DNA from: an uncultured Bacilli bacterium
GTDB lineage: Bacteria > Bacillota_I > Bacilli_A > RF39 > UBA660
NCBI GenBank assembly: GCA_910584085.1
Contig: CAJTZY010000021.1
Location: 1 to 18,208, forward strand
Direction of reading: 5' to 3'
DNA: 18,208 nt
The notes beneath the pieces are model-generated. The model ran no database searches, was not told the DNA's origin, and was given only the letters and a program-made list of their open reading frames with translations. Positions 1 through 7,393 of the stretch are shown one piece after another. The number at the start of each line of letters is the position of its first letter. Positions within the stretch are counted from its first letter, which is position 1. Both the position numbers and the translations under genes were made by a program.

Positions 1-9
1 TTTTATCAT
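1..9 (-). CDS. Start of a minus-strand gene cut by the window edge
   Basis: An ATG on the minus strand (positions 9-7) is followed by only two more codons (Ile, Lys) before the window ends. A good Shine-Dalgarno, AGGAAGG, sits about 7 bases upstream, and a TATAAT-like box lies further upstream near positions 40-50. The spacing and the terminator behind gltX suggest that an independent gene begins here. The product cannot be named from three codons. Confidence 0.4.
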
Positions 10-102
10 AATATTTCCTTCCTAGTGATTTTCCTATATATATTATATTGTAAAACTTTTTAATTTCCTTTTTTTTTCTAGAATATTTTTTTAATTTATA
101 TC

Positions 103-142
103 AAAAAAAAATCAGTAAAAGCAACCTAAGTTACTTTCACTG
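103..142 (-). terminator. Rho-independent terminator of gltX
   Basis: On the minus strand a hairpin of about 13 pairs (arms CAGTGAAAGTAAC and GTTGCTTTTACTG, with two G-T pairs) is followed by A and a run of eight or nine T. It lies about 20 bases after the gltX stop codon, so it closes the coiled-coil protein/gltX unit. Confidence 0.85.
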
Positions 143-164
143 AAATATAAAAAATTAAATTTAT

Positions 165-1811
165 TTATATTTTAAAATATCTTTCTTTTATTCTATCCAT
201 TCCAAATAATTTCATAATTTCAAATAAATCTGGTGTCATTGATTTGCTTGTAAGTGAAACTCTAAGTACAGTTGAAACATCTGCAACATTACCCTTAAAA
301 TTTTCAGGATTTTTCTTATAGTCTTTCATATTTGACGCATATCCAAGTTCATCACACATAAGTTTTATATTATTAAACCAATTATCTTTATCATTAAGAT
401 CAATATATTTATTTACATAAGTATTTAATATATTCTTTATTTCATCTTTATCGGTAATATTTTTCCATTCATAAGTTTTTTCTTTACTATAAAATATTTC
501 ATCATACATATACCATATTAAAGACTCTATATCAGAATATTTAGCAATATCTTTTCTAGGTTTTTCTTGAACTCTTTCTATATTAATTATATTTTTATAA
601 TATTCTGGATTGCTTTCTATCATTTTTTTTAAAGATTCATTATATATACTTGCCCATTTAAGTGATTCTTCATATACTTCATCTTTAGTCATTTTTGATA
701 TTATATTTTTTGATATATCATCAAGTTTCATTAAATCATATAAAGCTCCACTAGTTGACATTTTATCTGCACTGAATTTAAAGTCAGTAAATTTTTTATC
801 TGGATTTTCTGTATGCCACTCCTCATAATTAGAATTAATTATAGTCATTAGTGATTCAATTACAGCAAGTTTAGGATATCCAAGTTCACTATAATAACTC
901 ATGCTTGCTTCTGGATCCTTTCTTTTACTTATTTTACGTAATGAATCTCCTTCTTTTTTCATAATAAGTGGTGTATGAATATATTTTGGAGCCTCAAATC
1001 CAAATGCTTCAAACATTTGAATATGTTTAGGAGCACTTGGTAGCCATTCTTCCCCTCTTACAACATGAGTTGTTCTCATCAAGTGATCATCAACAACATG
1101 TGCAAAGTGATATGTAGGGAGCATATTCTCACTTTTCATAATTACTTCATCTATATCATTTTCATTTAAATAAAGTTTACCTTGTCTTAAATCGTCAAAT
1201 TCAAATTTATTATCAAAATTTCCATTACTTCTAAATCTTATTACATAAGGCTCTCCATTTTTTATTTTTTCTATTGCTTCACTAACACTAAGTCTAGAGC
1301 AACTAGCAAATCTACCATGATATCCTGTTCTTATTTTCATAGTTTCCTGATTTTCTCTCATTAAATCAAGTTCTTCCTTAGTACAAAAACAAGGATAAGC
1401 ACGGCCTATACTTATTAAATGCTTTATAAATGTATGATAGATTTCTTTTCTTTCACTTTGTATATATGGGCCGTATTTACCTACTATATCACCTTTAAAT
1501 TCATATTCATCCGGAGCAAGTTCATAATTATTTAAAGTTTCCATAATTAAATCTACTGCCCCATCAACTTCACGTGCTTTATCTGTATCTTCATTTCTTA
1601 AATAGAAAACACCATTACTTTCTTTTGCAATTACATAGTTAATAAGTGCCTGAAAAAGTCCTCCTAAATGCATGAATCCTGTTGGAGATGGCGCAAATCT
1701 AGTAACACATGCATTATCACTTAAATCTCTTTTTGGGTACATTTTTTCATAATCTTCAATTGTCTTTGTAATATCTCTAAATATTACGTTTGCTAAATCT
1801 TCATTTGTCAT
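165..1811 (-). CDS. gltX: Glutamate--tRNA ligase
   Basis: Class I aminoacyl-tRNA synthetase that loads glutamate onto tRNA-Glu in the cytoplasm. Seen: the HIGH-type signature as PSPTGFMHLGG (residues 41-51), the KMSKS-type loop as KISKR (293-297), and the class I segment VVRGEEWLPSAPKH near 250-263. A CFC pair at 141-143 with a further Cys at 171 resembles the zinc-knuckle position of some GluRS. At 548 residues it is longer than the roughly 480-residue classical bacterial enzyme; the extra length is in the helical anticodon-binding half, as in a longer GltX type known from Clostridia-like bacteria. The start is supported by AAAGGAG about 7 bases upstream. It lies 10 bases behind the preceding coiled-coil gene and shares its promoter. 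Whether it also mis-charges tRNA-Gln (non-discriminating, with GatCAB) cannot be read from this window. Confidence 0.95.
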   Translation of the reverse strand: MTNEDLANVIFRDITKTIEDYEKMYPKRDLSDNACVTRFAPSPTGFMHLGGLFQALINYVIAKESNGVFYLRNEDTDKAREVDGAVDLIMETLNNYELAPDEYEFKGDIVGKYGPYIQSERKEIYHTFIKHLISIGRAYPCFCTKEELDLMRENQETMKIRTGYHGRFASCSRLSVSEAIEKIKNGEPYVIRFRSNGNFDNKFEFDDLRQGKLYLNENDIDEVIMKSENMLPTYHFAHVVDDHLMRTTHVVRGEEWLPSAPKHIQMFEAFGFEAPKYIHTPLIMKKEGDSLRKISKRKDPEASMSYYSELGYPKLAVIESLMTIINSNYEEWHTENPDKKFTDFKFSADKMSTSGALYDLMKLDDISKNIISKMTKDEVYEESLKWASIYNESLKKMIESNPEYYKNIINIERVQEKPRKDIAKYSDIESLIWYMYDEIFYSKEKTYEWKNITDKDEIKNILNTYVNKYIDLNDKDNWFNNIKLMCDELGYASNMKDYKKNPENFKGNVADVSTVLRVSLTSKSMTPDLFEIMKLFGMDRIKERYFKI

Positions 1812-1821
1812 ATAAACTCCT

Positions 1822-2544
1822 TTACTTTGACCTCTTTATTTGAGGTGCATCTGAACTTACTTTATTAAATCTTCTTTCAAGTTCGTAATTTATTTTAATA
1901 TTATTAGTTTTAGAACTGATAAATTTAAGTTTAAAAATTTCTAAAGTATCTAATGGAATTTTAGATATTTTTTTATCCATCTTATAAGATATTATTTTAT
2001 CTATAAATTCCTGTATGGATGGAAATTTATGTAAATTAATACTTGGCTTTAGTGTGTTTTCATTTTCATCAAAATGGTAAAAGTATATTCCATTTACACT
2101 TTGATTTTCATCTAATATGATTGCTTTACCTTTATTAATTAAATCTACTATATCTTTGCTTAAATAATAATCTTTTTCATGCTTTTTAGATACTATTAAT
2201 TTTACTGGCTTTGATATTTCAAATTTATTATCTTTATATATAGGAACTATTTTATATACAAAATCTGTTCCTTCAAAGACACTTACAAGACTACTTAAAA
2301 TACCACCTATTTCGCTAGGCTCAAATAAAGAATAACGTTCAATACTTTTATAATACTCTTTTATTTCTCTTTCTATATCTTCTATTTTTTTATTATTAAT
2401 CTCTTTTTCATCTTTGTATTGTAAAGTGAGTTTTTGTCTTAAAGCTTGTATTTCAATTTCTATATCATAATCTATCTTATCTTTAATGTTTAAATATTCT
2501 TGCCTCATCATATTTAATTCATCTATTCTTTTATTAAAATTCAT
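1822..2544 (-). CDS. Coiled-coil protein of unknown function
   Basis: I do not recognise the family. The 240-residue product has no signal peptide or membrane segment. Residues 1-75 are rich in Glu, Lys, Ile and Leu with heptad-like spacing, suggesting an antiparallel or dimeric coiled coil. Residues 80-175 look like a mixed alpha/beta domain with alternating hydrophobic stretches. The last 15 residues are basic (ending QIKRSK). The start is backed by AAAGGAG 7 bases upstream. A promoter of its own lies at 2580-2608, and the stop is 10 bases from the gltX start, so the two are co-transcribed. A role linked to tRNA charging would only be guilt by association. Confidence 0.7.
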   Translation of the reverse strand: MNFNKRIDELNMMRQEYLNIKDKIDYDIEIEIQALRQKLTLQYKDEKEINNKKIEDIEREIKEYYKSIERYSLFEPSEIGGILSSLVSVFEGTDFVYKIVPIYKDNKFEISKPVKLIVSKKHEKDYYLSKDIVDLINKGKAIILDENQSVNGIYFYHFDENENTLKPSINLHKFPSIQEFIDKIISYKMDKKISKIPLDTLEIFKLKFISSKTNNIKINYELERRFNKVSSDAPQIKRSK

Positions 2545-2579
2545 AAATTTCTCCTTTAACTATTATTATAATTAAAAAT

Positions 2580-2608
2580 ATTTTAACAAAAAATATTATT
2601 TTAATCAA
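2580..2608 (-). promoter_or_regulatory. SigA-type promoter for the coiled-coil gene and gltX
   Basis: Minus strand: TTGATT (2608-2603), 17 bases, TAAAAT (2585-2580), with TG one base before the -10 (extended -10). It lies in the 87-base gap after tyrS, so gltX has a promoter separate from the T-box operon. No clear terminator is visible between tyrS and this promoter, so read-through from tyrS is possible. Confidence 0.65.
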
Positions 2609-2631
2609 TGCTGATGTGCAGTTTTTAAGAT

Positions 2632-3858
2632 TTATTTAATAATACCTAAAAAGTATTTTTTCTTTCCTCTTCTAATTACAATAACCTTATTATCTATAGC
2701 AAGTTTTTCATTTATAATAAAGTTTTCATCATTTATGGTATTTCCATTTACTAAAATTGCATTATTGTTTAAAAATTCTCTTGCTTCTCTTTTAGATGAG
2801 CATATATTATTATTTATAAGTAAGTCTATTAAAGTAATTTCACTTTCTATATCAAAATTTGGTACACCTTTAAAACAAATTTCTATTTCGCTTGCACTTA
2901 ATTCACTTACATTACCACTAAATAATACTTCACTCATTTTAAGTGCCTTTAAATATTCATCTTCGCCATGTAAAAAAGTTATTACTTCTTTAGCAAGTGC
3001 TTTCTGAGCGATACGTTTTTCTGGTTCACTCGCTTGCTCAATTTCTATTTTTTCTATTTCTTCACGTGTTAAAAATGTTAATTTTTTTAAGTAATCAACA
3101 ACACATGCATCATCGGTATTAATTAAATATTGATATAATTCATAACTAGAAGTCTTATTTTTATCTAACCATAATGCATTACCCTCAGTTTTTCCAAATT
3201 TAACACCATTTGAGTCAAGTACAAGTGGCATAGTCATTCCAAATAATTCTATATCATTTTTCTTACGTGCTAGTTCTATACCTGTTGTAATATTTCCCCA
3301 CTGGTCAGATCCTGCTACTTGAAGTGTTACACCTTTTGATTCATTTAAATGTACAAAGTCAAGACCTTGAAGTAATGTATATGCGAATTCACAAAATGTA
3401 ATTCCTGAATTTAATCTTCTACTTATTATATCTTTATCTAGCATGTAATTAACATTAATATATTTTCCATAATCTCTTAAAAAATCTAATATATTAATAT
3501 CTTTTATCCAATCATAATTATTTACAACTTCAAATCCAAATATTTCTTTAGCTTGATGAGTAAGTCCTTCTACATTTTTTAAAACATCTTCTTTACTTAT
3601 CATTTGACGTTCTAGGGATGGTTTAGGATCTCCAATAAGGCCTGTTGCACCACCAATTAGCAAAACTGGCTTATGTCCATATCTAGCAAGCCTAGTTGCT
3701 ATTAAAAATGATGAAAAATGTCCTATATGCATAGAATCTGCAGTTGGATCTGTACCTATGTAAAAAGTAATTTTTTCCTCATTCAATTTTTTTTCAAGTT
3801 CAGGTGAACTTATATCTTTTATAAGCCCTCTCCATTTTAAATCTTCAAATAAAGTCAT
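2632..3858 (-). CDS. tyrS: Tyrosine--tRNA ligase
   Basis: Class I synthetase that charges tRNA-Tyr. Seen: HIGH motif as HIGH (44-47) after the YIGTDPTADSM stretch, tyrosine-binding segment GSDQWGN (183-189), KMSKS-type loop as KFGKT (220-224), and a C-terminal S4 RNA-binding domain from about residue 335 (SKREAREFL...ILVNG). At 408 residues it is close to the usual 400-430 of the TyrRS family that carries S4. The Shine-Dalgarno AGGAGGAG overlaps the stop of the upstream dUTPase (TAGGAGGAG), so it is the last, coupled gene of a five-gene operon. The operon leader at 6407-6591 is a T-box with a UAC (Tyr) specifier, which explains how tyrS is regulated although the leader is more than 2.5 kb upstream. 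Confidence 0.96.
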   Translation of the reverse strand: MTLFEDLKWRGLIKDISSPELEKKLNEEKITFYIGTDPTADSMHIGHFSSFLIATRLARYGHKPVLLIGGATGLIGDPKPSLERQMISKEDVLKNVEGLTHQAKEIFGFEVVNNYDWIKDINILDFLRDYGKYINVNYMLDKDIISRRLNSGITFCEFAYTLLQGLDFVHLNESKGVTLQVAGSDQWGNITTGIELARKKNDIELFGMTMPLVLDSNGVKFGKTEGNALWLDKNKTSSYELYQYLINTDDACVVDYLKKLTFLTREEIEKIEIEQASEPEKRIAQKALAKEVITFLHGEDEYLKALKMSEVLFSGNVSELSASEIEICFKGVPNFDIESEITLIDLLINNNICSSKREAREFLNNNAILVNGNTINDENFIINEKLAIDNKVIVIRRGKKKYFLGIIK

Positions 3859-3869
3859 AATGTCTCCTC

Positions 3870-4355
3870 CTAATATTCACTATTTAATCTACTTTCTATT
3901 ATTTTATGTTTTTTATCTATTGCATTTATTATTTCATCTTCCTTGATATTAAGTAATTTACTTATATGTATTAAATTTCCCAAGATTTGACGTACCAATT
4001 TTTCATCACAATTTGATATTAAATTTGTACCTAACAAATATGTATTATTTATAACATCTAAAATATTATTACTATCATAGTGTTCTTGAATATCATCTAA
4101 GTCCAATTTTAAAACATTAAAGAAGTATAAAATCATAGTAATAGCATCTGCAAATTCATCTAATACTTTTTCCATATCTGGTGTTTTCACTGTCCAATAC
4201 TTAAAACATTTAGTTTCATTTACAAATTCTCCAAGTTCCACTAAAAATTCTATAGAATTCTTTTTATAATAATCAGTTGTATCTTTATATTTTTCTATAA
4301 ATATATTATCTAGCCTTATATTATTTTTATAGATTCTATTCCAATTTTTATTCAT
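3870..4355 (-). CDS. Dimeric (all-alpha) dUTP diphosphatase
   Basis: Probable dUTPase of the MazG-related dimeric family, hydrolysing dUTP to dUMP and diphosphate and so keeping uracil out of DNA. Seen, numbered from the chosen start: the family segment ELGEF-NETKCFKYW around residues 34-50, with the ExxE metal-binding pattern and the conserved FKYW, followed by the second metal motif DEFADA (ExxD). A longer reading frame opens at 4409, but that extra part lies wholly inside deoC. The start chosen at 4355 (MNKNWNRIY) overlaps the deoC end by only 8 bases, has a weak GGGTG upstream, and gives 161 residues, a normal length. Its overlap with deoC suggests translational coupling. With DeoC and the HAD phosphatase it forms a deoxynucleotide salvage/clean-up group. 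Confidence 0.85.
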   Translation of the reverse strand: MNKNWNRIYKNNIRLDNIFIEKYKDTTDYYKKNSIEFLVELGEFVNETKCFKYWTVKTPDMEKVLDEFADAITMILYFFNVLKLDLDDIQEHYDSNNILDVINNTYLLGTNLISNCDEKLVRQILGNLIHISKLLNIKEDEIINAIDKKHKIIESRLNSEY

Positions 4356-5025
4356 GATGACACCCACATTCATGGCACTCATCTGTTGTTTGCATAAGTT
4401 TAACACCACTACTTGTACCTATTCTAGTCGCACCTGCATTAATCATATTTATTGCAGTATCATAAGTCTTAATACCACCACTAGCCTTTATTTCAAGTAT
4501 ATCACTCTTGTGTTCATTAATTAACCTTATATCCTCTACTCTTGCACCATACTCGCTAAAGCCTGTGCTTGTCTTAATAAAATTAACAAAAGTTTCATTA
4601 CATATTTCAGTCATTTTTATTATTTCATCTTTAGTTAAAAGACAAGTTTCTATTATTACTTTTAAGACCTTACCATCTATAGCATCTCTAACTTCTTCGA
4701 TTTCTTCTTTTATATATTCATAATCTTTATTTTTAAGTGCGGATATATTTATTACCATATCTATTTCAGTCGCACCCTTTTCTATTGCATCTATTGCTTC
4801 ATATACTTTCGTTTCTCTAGTACTCATACCACTTGGGAATCCTATTACTGTACAAACTTCAACATTAGTATCCTTTAATAATGAGTGCGCAAGTGGTACA
4901 TAGTATGGATAAACACACACGCTCGCAAATTTATATTTTATTGCCTCATCACATAATTTTTCAATATCTTTTAATGTAGCAGTATTTTTTAAATTAGTAT
5001 GATCTATATATTTATTAAATTCCAT
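4348..5025 (-). CDS. deoC: Deoxyribose-phosphate aldolase with a Cys/His-rich tail
   Basis: Cleaves 2-deoxyribose-5-phosphate to glyceraldehyde-3-phosphate and acetaldehyde, the last step of deoxynucleoside breakdown. Seen: TIM-barrel class I aldolase with the Schiff-base lysine in FIKTSTGFS (Lys151), the proton-relay lysine in KASGGI (Lys181), and the conserved acid in EIDMVINI (Asp89). Length 225, normal for Firmicutes. Odd: the last 11 residues are DECHECGCHHE, with three Cys and three His. This is not part of the barrel and looks like a small metal site. The start overlaps the stop of the HAD gene by one base (TAATG) with AAAGGAGAG inside the HAD gene, so translation is coupled. The Cys/His tail codons are also the region overlapped by the dUTPase start. 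Confidence 0.95.
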   Translation of the reverse strand: MEFNKYIDHTNLKNTATLKDIEKLCDEAIKYKFASVCVYPYYVPLAHSLLKDTNVEVCTVIGFPSGMSTRETKVYEAIDAIEKGATEIDMVINISALKNKDYEYIKEEIEEVRDAIDGKVLKVIIETCLLTKDEIIKMTEICNETFVNFIKTSTGFSEYGARVEDIRLINEHKSDILEIKASGGIKTYDTAINMINAGATRIGTSSGVKLMQTTDECHECGCHHE

Positions 5026-5651
5026 TATAATCTCTCCTTTAAATCTTCTATTTTTCTTATCGTTGGATATTTAGTTGTTCCTTTTTTATTTAAATGATAT
5101 ACATTCATGCCCATTTCATAAGGTATTTTTATATCTACATTGAGGTTATCCCCAACCATAACACATTCATTAGGTTTTAAATCACCCATAGCAGCTAAAA
5201 AACTTTTCTTAAGAGGTTTCATAGGTACAATATCCGTCCCATATACATTATCAAAGTATTCAAGTATTCCTGCTTCTTTTAATCTATTACTTTGAGATTC
5301 AGTAAACCAATTTGTAAGTACAACTAGTTCATATTTACTTTTTAAATATTTAAGAGTTTCAACAACCCCATCCTCTAAATCATCAACTAATTTGCTATAC
5401 ATACTTAAAAATTCATCAAAAAACACATCATCAATACTTAAATTTAATATAGAATTTACTGTATTAATTACTTTATATCTATCATAATAAATATTTTCCC
5501 CACTTGTTTCATAAGTACCTATCGCATTATATAACTCTTTACTTGTTATATTTAAATTGAATTTATTTATTACTTTCATAAATTCACTATCTAAATTACT
5601 TGGTACATTTATCAAAGTATTATCTAAATCAAATATTATTCTTTTTATCAT
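5025..5651 (-). CDS. HAD-family phosphatase (YjjG/nucleotidase-like)
   Basis: Haloacid-dehalogenase hydrolase, probably a phosphomonoesterase. Seen: motif I DLDNTLI with nucleophile Asp8 and acid Asp10; an alpha-helical C1 cap (about residues 15-85); motif II LTNW (112-115); a motif III lysine in PMKPLKKS (145-149); and motif IV GDNLNVDIK (167-175). Length 208 fits the C1-cap subfamily that includes nucleotide phosphatases such as YjjG. Specificity cannot be read off, but overlap with deoC (shared TAATG) and proximity to a dUTPase make dUMP/dNMP or a deoxyribose phosphate reasonable substrates (inference). The Shine-Dalgarno AAGGAG is about 12 bases from the ATG, longer than usual, and a two-codon ATG-GAA-TAG sits between them. 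The start is nevertheless fixed by the motif I position. Confidence 0.85.
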   Translation of the reverse strand: MIKRIIFDLDNTLINVPSNLDSEFMKVINKFNLNITSKELYNAIGTYETSGENIYYDRYKVINTVNSILNLSIDDVFFDEFLSMYSKLVDDLEDGVVETLKYLKSKYELVVLTNWFTESQSNRLKEAGILEYFDNVYGTDIVPMKPLKKSFLAAMGDLKPNECVMVGDNLNVDIKIPYEMGMNVYHLNKKGTTKYPTIRKIEDLKERL

Positions 5652-5681
5652 AACTATTCCATTCTCCTTAATTTTTTATTA

Positions 5682-6389
5682 TTATAAATGATACATATTG
5701 TCTATCGTTTGCTCAATACTTTCATTAGGTTTTAAATAATTTAATATTTTTGCTTTTGCTTCTAAATTTTCTATTTTTTCAAGTAACCCATAAAGTTCGT
5801 CTTTAGTAAACAAATTATCTATTTCATAAAGAAGAAATTGTATCGTCTCTGAATCTATATATAATTTATTTTGTATATATGCACTATAAATATATTTTTT
5901 ACATTCTATTATAAATTCTTTAATATTATTAATCTCATTATCCTTAAATTTATTTTCATTTTCATAATATTTTTTTATAATTGAATATAATGCATAATAT
6001 CTAGTTGAGTCAGTTAATAATCTAAAAACTTGGTAAGATGGCACATTTATATTTTTTAGATTTTCACAGAAATAGGAAATACCACATCCTATTTGTTCTA
6101 CACTTTCTGGAATATCTATATTTTTTAAATTATTGCACCCTGCAAATGCCCAACTAGGTATTCTTTTTAAACCTTTTGGTAAAATTATTTTTTCTAATTT
6201 TTTACAATTACCAAATGCCTCCGTTTCCAATTCTTCTATTTTTTCATGAAGAATTATCTCTTTTAAATAAAAATCTTGCTCAAATGCAGATGTTCCTATT
6301 ACTTTTATATATTCTGGAATAATAGCAACATCTTCTTTACCATTATTTATGCATTTTAATAATTTGTTTCCATCAATTTTAAATTCCAT
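5682..6389 (-). CDS. LRR_5 (BspA-like) protein with a helical C-terminal domain
   Basis: The 235-residue protein lacks a signal peptide, so it is probably cytoplasmic. Residues about 20-117 form four leucine-rich units of the BspA/Treponema type (pattern: I-P..v..IG..AF..C.nLk.I.lP). From about 118 to 235 there is a separate, predicted all-helical domain rich in Tyr, Lys, Asn and Glu, containing YYALYSIIKKYY and ending in a region shared with the paralogue at 10299-11120. Ligand or partner is unknown; LRR_5 units are generally protein-binding. It is the first gene after the tyrosine T-box, with AGGGTG 6 bases before the ATG. Its stop is 30 bases from the HAD start. Having this gene in the first position of a tyrS operon is unusual. 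Confidence 0.8.
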   Translation of the reverse strand: MEFKIDGNKLLKCINNGKEDVAIIPEYIKVIGTSAFEQDFYLKEIILHEKIEELETEAFGNCKKLEKIILPKGLKRIPSWAFAGCNNLKNIDIPESVEQIGCGISYFCENLKNINVPSYQVFRLLTDSTRYYALYSIIKKYYENENKFKDNEINNIKEFIIECKKYIYSAYIQNKLYIDSETIQFLLYEIDNLFTKDELYGLLEKIENLEAKAKILNYLKPNESIEQTIDNMYHL

Positions 6390-6406
6390 AATACACCCTT
6401 ATATAC

Positions 6407-6591
6407 AAAAAGTATTATAAATATAGGGGTGAATTATTCACGGTACCACCCTATTTCATAATACTTGATTATCTCTTGACTATAACGCATCTATCCGATT
6501 TGAAAGGTATTTCATTATTTTAACTTGTTTAGTTTTCAACACCCACTAAATTTCTAATTACTATTAAAATAACTACTAGTTCTGCTTCAAT
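6407..6591 (-). promoter_or_regulatory. Tyrosine T-box leader (riboswitch with terminator)
   Basis: Binds uncharged tRNA-Tyr and lets transcription continue when tyrosyl-tRNA is scarce. Seen on the minus strand: the T-box sequence AGGGTGGTACCGTGA (6452-6438), close to the family consensus AGGGTGGNACCGCG. A terminator stem AAGTATTAT/ATAATACTT (6466-6458 with 6418-6410) runs into TTTTT. Stem I has a basal helix ATTGAA/TTCAA(A)T, an AGTA opposite GAA-ATAC in the specifier loop, a 9-bp helix TTATTTTAA/TTAAAATAA above it, and a distal hairpin TTTAGT/ACTAAA with loop GGGTGTTGAAA. Aligned by eye to the known glyQS leader, the specifier codon is TAC (6509-6507), that is Tyr. The T-box bulge TGGT would pair with ACCA, fitting the A73 of bacterial tRNA-Tyr. 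It precedes the LRR-HAD-deoC-dUTPase-tyrS operon. Confidence 0.93.
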
Positions 6592-6598
6592 TAAATAA

Positions 6599-6607
6599 AT
6601 TATATCA
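6599..6607 (-). promoter_or_regulatory. Extended -10 promoter of the T-box operon
   Basis: Minus strand reads TG-A-TATAAT, a perfect extended -10, 8 bases before the 5' arm of T-box stem I. No good -35 is seen at 17 bases; the upstream DNA is an AT run. The position places the transcription start just before the T-box. Confidence 0.65.
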
Positions 6608-6637
6608 TATTTTTAATTTTTTTGATATATATATAAT

Positions 6638-6663
6638 AAAAAAAGAAGAATTATTTTTCTTCT
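6638..6663 (-). terminator. Terminator overlapping the end of rpmF
   Basis: Minus strand AGAAGAA (6663-6657), 6-base loop, TTCTTCT (6650-6644), then further T. The loop contains the rpmF stop codon. The stem has only 2 G-C pairs, so it may be leaky and let some rpmF transcripts enter the T-box leader. Confidence 0.55.
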
Positions 6664-6836
6664 CCATTTTTTACTATTTCTTTACCTTTATAAGTTCCGC
6701 AAGCTAAGCATACTCTATGTGGTCTAACTTCAGCTCCACATTTTGGGCATTTAACTGTTGCATTTTCAGTTATTTTATAATGTGTTCTTCTTTTTCTACC
6801 TCTAGTATTACTTACTTTTCTAAATGGTACAGCCAT
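6651..6836 (-). CDS. rpmF: 50S ribosomal protein L32
   Basis: The 61-residue product begins MAVPFRKVSNTRGRKRR, the hallmark start of L32, and has the zinc ribbon CPKCG (34-38) and CLACG (48-52), the four-Cys (zinc-retaining) version. It sits in the large ribosomal subunit. The gene follows DUF177 with no gap (stop TAA directly before ATG), with AGGTG inside the upstream gene's end, the usual DUF177-rpmF arrangement. Confidence 0.97.
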   Translation of the reverse strand: MAVPFRKVSNTRGRKRRTHYKITENATVKCPKCGAEVRPHRVCLACGTYKGKEIVKNGEEK

Positions 6837-7337
6837 TTATTTCACCTCACTATCATCTAAATAATCCATAAGTTCACTAAGTGGACTTAAGTGTTCTTCT
6901 TCCTCTGTTACAAATTTCCAACCATCTCCTGACATATTTATATCAGAATTTTTGGCTTCATCACTTATAACACGCATAGGAATTTCCATTAATATATTTT
7001 CCCATATTATTGGCAAAATATCAATAGTATTTTGAAAATTTATTTGATTTTCATCAAATTCTTCAAATAATTCTTCAAGTTCTCCACTTATATTAATAGA
7101 AAATGGATAATCAACAGGTTTTAAAGTAATCGCACATGGAAGAACCATTATACCATCTATATCCAAATTTAATTCTACATTCCCTAAACTATTTTTAAAA
7201 ATTTCACCTACAATATTAACATTATCTAACTTTAATAAATCTGTTTTAGGAAATTCATCTAGATTAAAAGAATACGTTTCATCTATAGAAATACTCTTTT
7301 CTATATTATTATTTAATCTTACTAAATCAAATTTCAT
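6837..7337 (-). CDS. DUF177/YceD-family protein
   Basis: The 166-residue protein belongs by context and motif to the YceD/DUF177 family, which in most bacteria is encoded immediately upstream of rpmF and in some has been linked to 23S rRNA accumulation. Seen: an N-terminal beta-rich half with alternating hydrophobic residues; the central LPCAITLKPVDYPF segment (about 67-80), which corresponds to the family's conserved Cys-containing strand; an acidic stretch (ELEELFEEFDEN); and a C-terminal segment ending LSELMDYLDDSEVK. The usual second Cys of the C..C pattern is absent. The start has GGTGAT 4 bases upstream and a promoter at 7362-7390. It is fused end-to-start with rpmF. Confidence 0.85.
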   Translation of the reverse strand: MKFDLVRLNNNIEKSISIDETYSFNLDEFPKTDLLKLDNVNIVGEIFKNSLGNVELNLDIDGIMVLPCAITLKPVDYPFSINISGELEELFEEFDENQINFQNTIDILPIIWENILMEIPMRVISDEAKNSDINMSGDGWKFVTEEEEHLSPLSELMDYLDDSEVK

Positions 7338-7361
7338 ATTATCACCTGCTACTCGCTTACC

Positions 7362-7390
7362 ATTATATATTTAAAAACTTAAAAAAGCAA
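7362..7390 (-). promoter_or_regulatory. SigA-type promoter for DUF177-rpmF
   Basis: Minus strand TTGCTT (7390-7385), exactly 17 bases, TATAAT (7367-7362), 24 bases before the DUF177 start codon. The -35 lies only a few bases after the stop of the thioredoxin-like gene. Confidence 0.75.
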
Positions 7391-7393
7391 TAC

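Noticed and set aside
610..3007. Plus-strand frames opposite gltX and tyrS (610-828, 2735-3007)
   Set aside because: Antisense shadows of strongly supported synthetase genes, with no ribosome sites.
4356..4409. Longer N-terminus for the dUTPase
   Set aside because: The extra 18 codons lie entirely inside deoC, lack a ribosome site and are not expected in the family.
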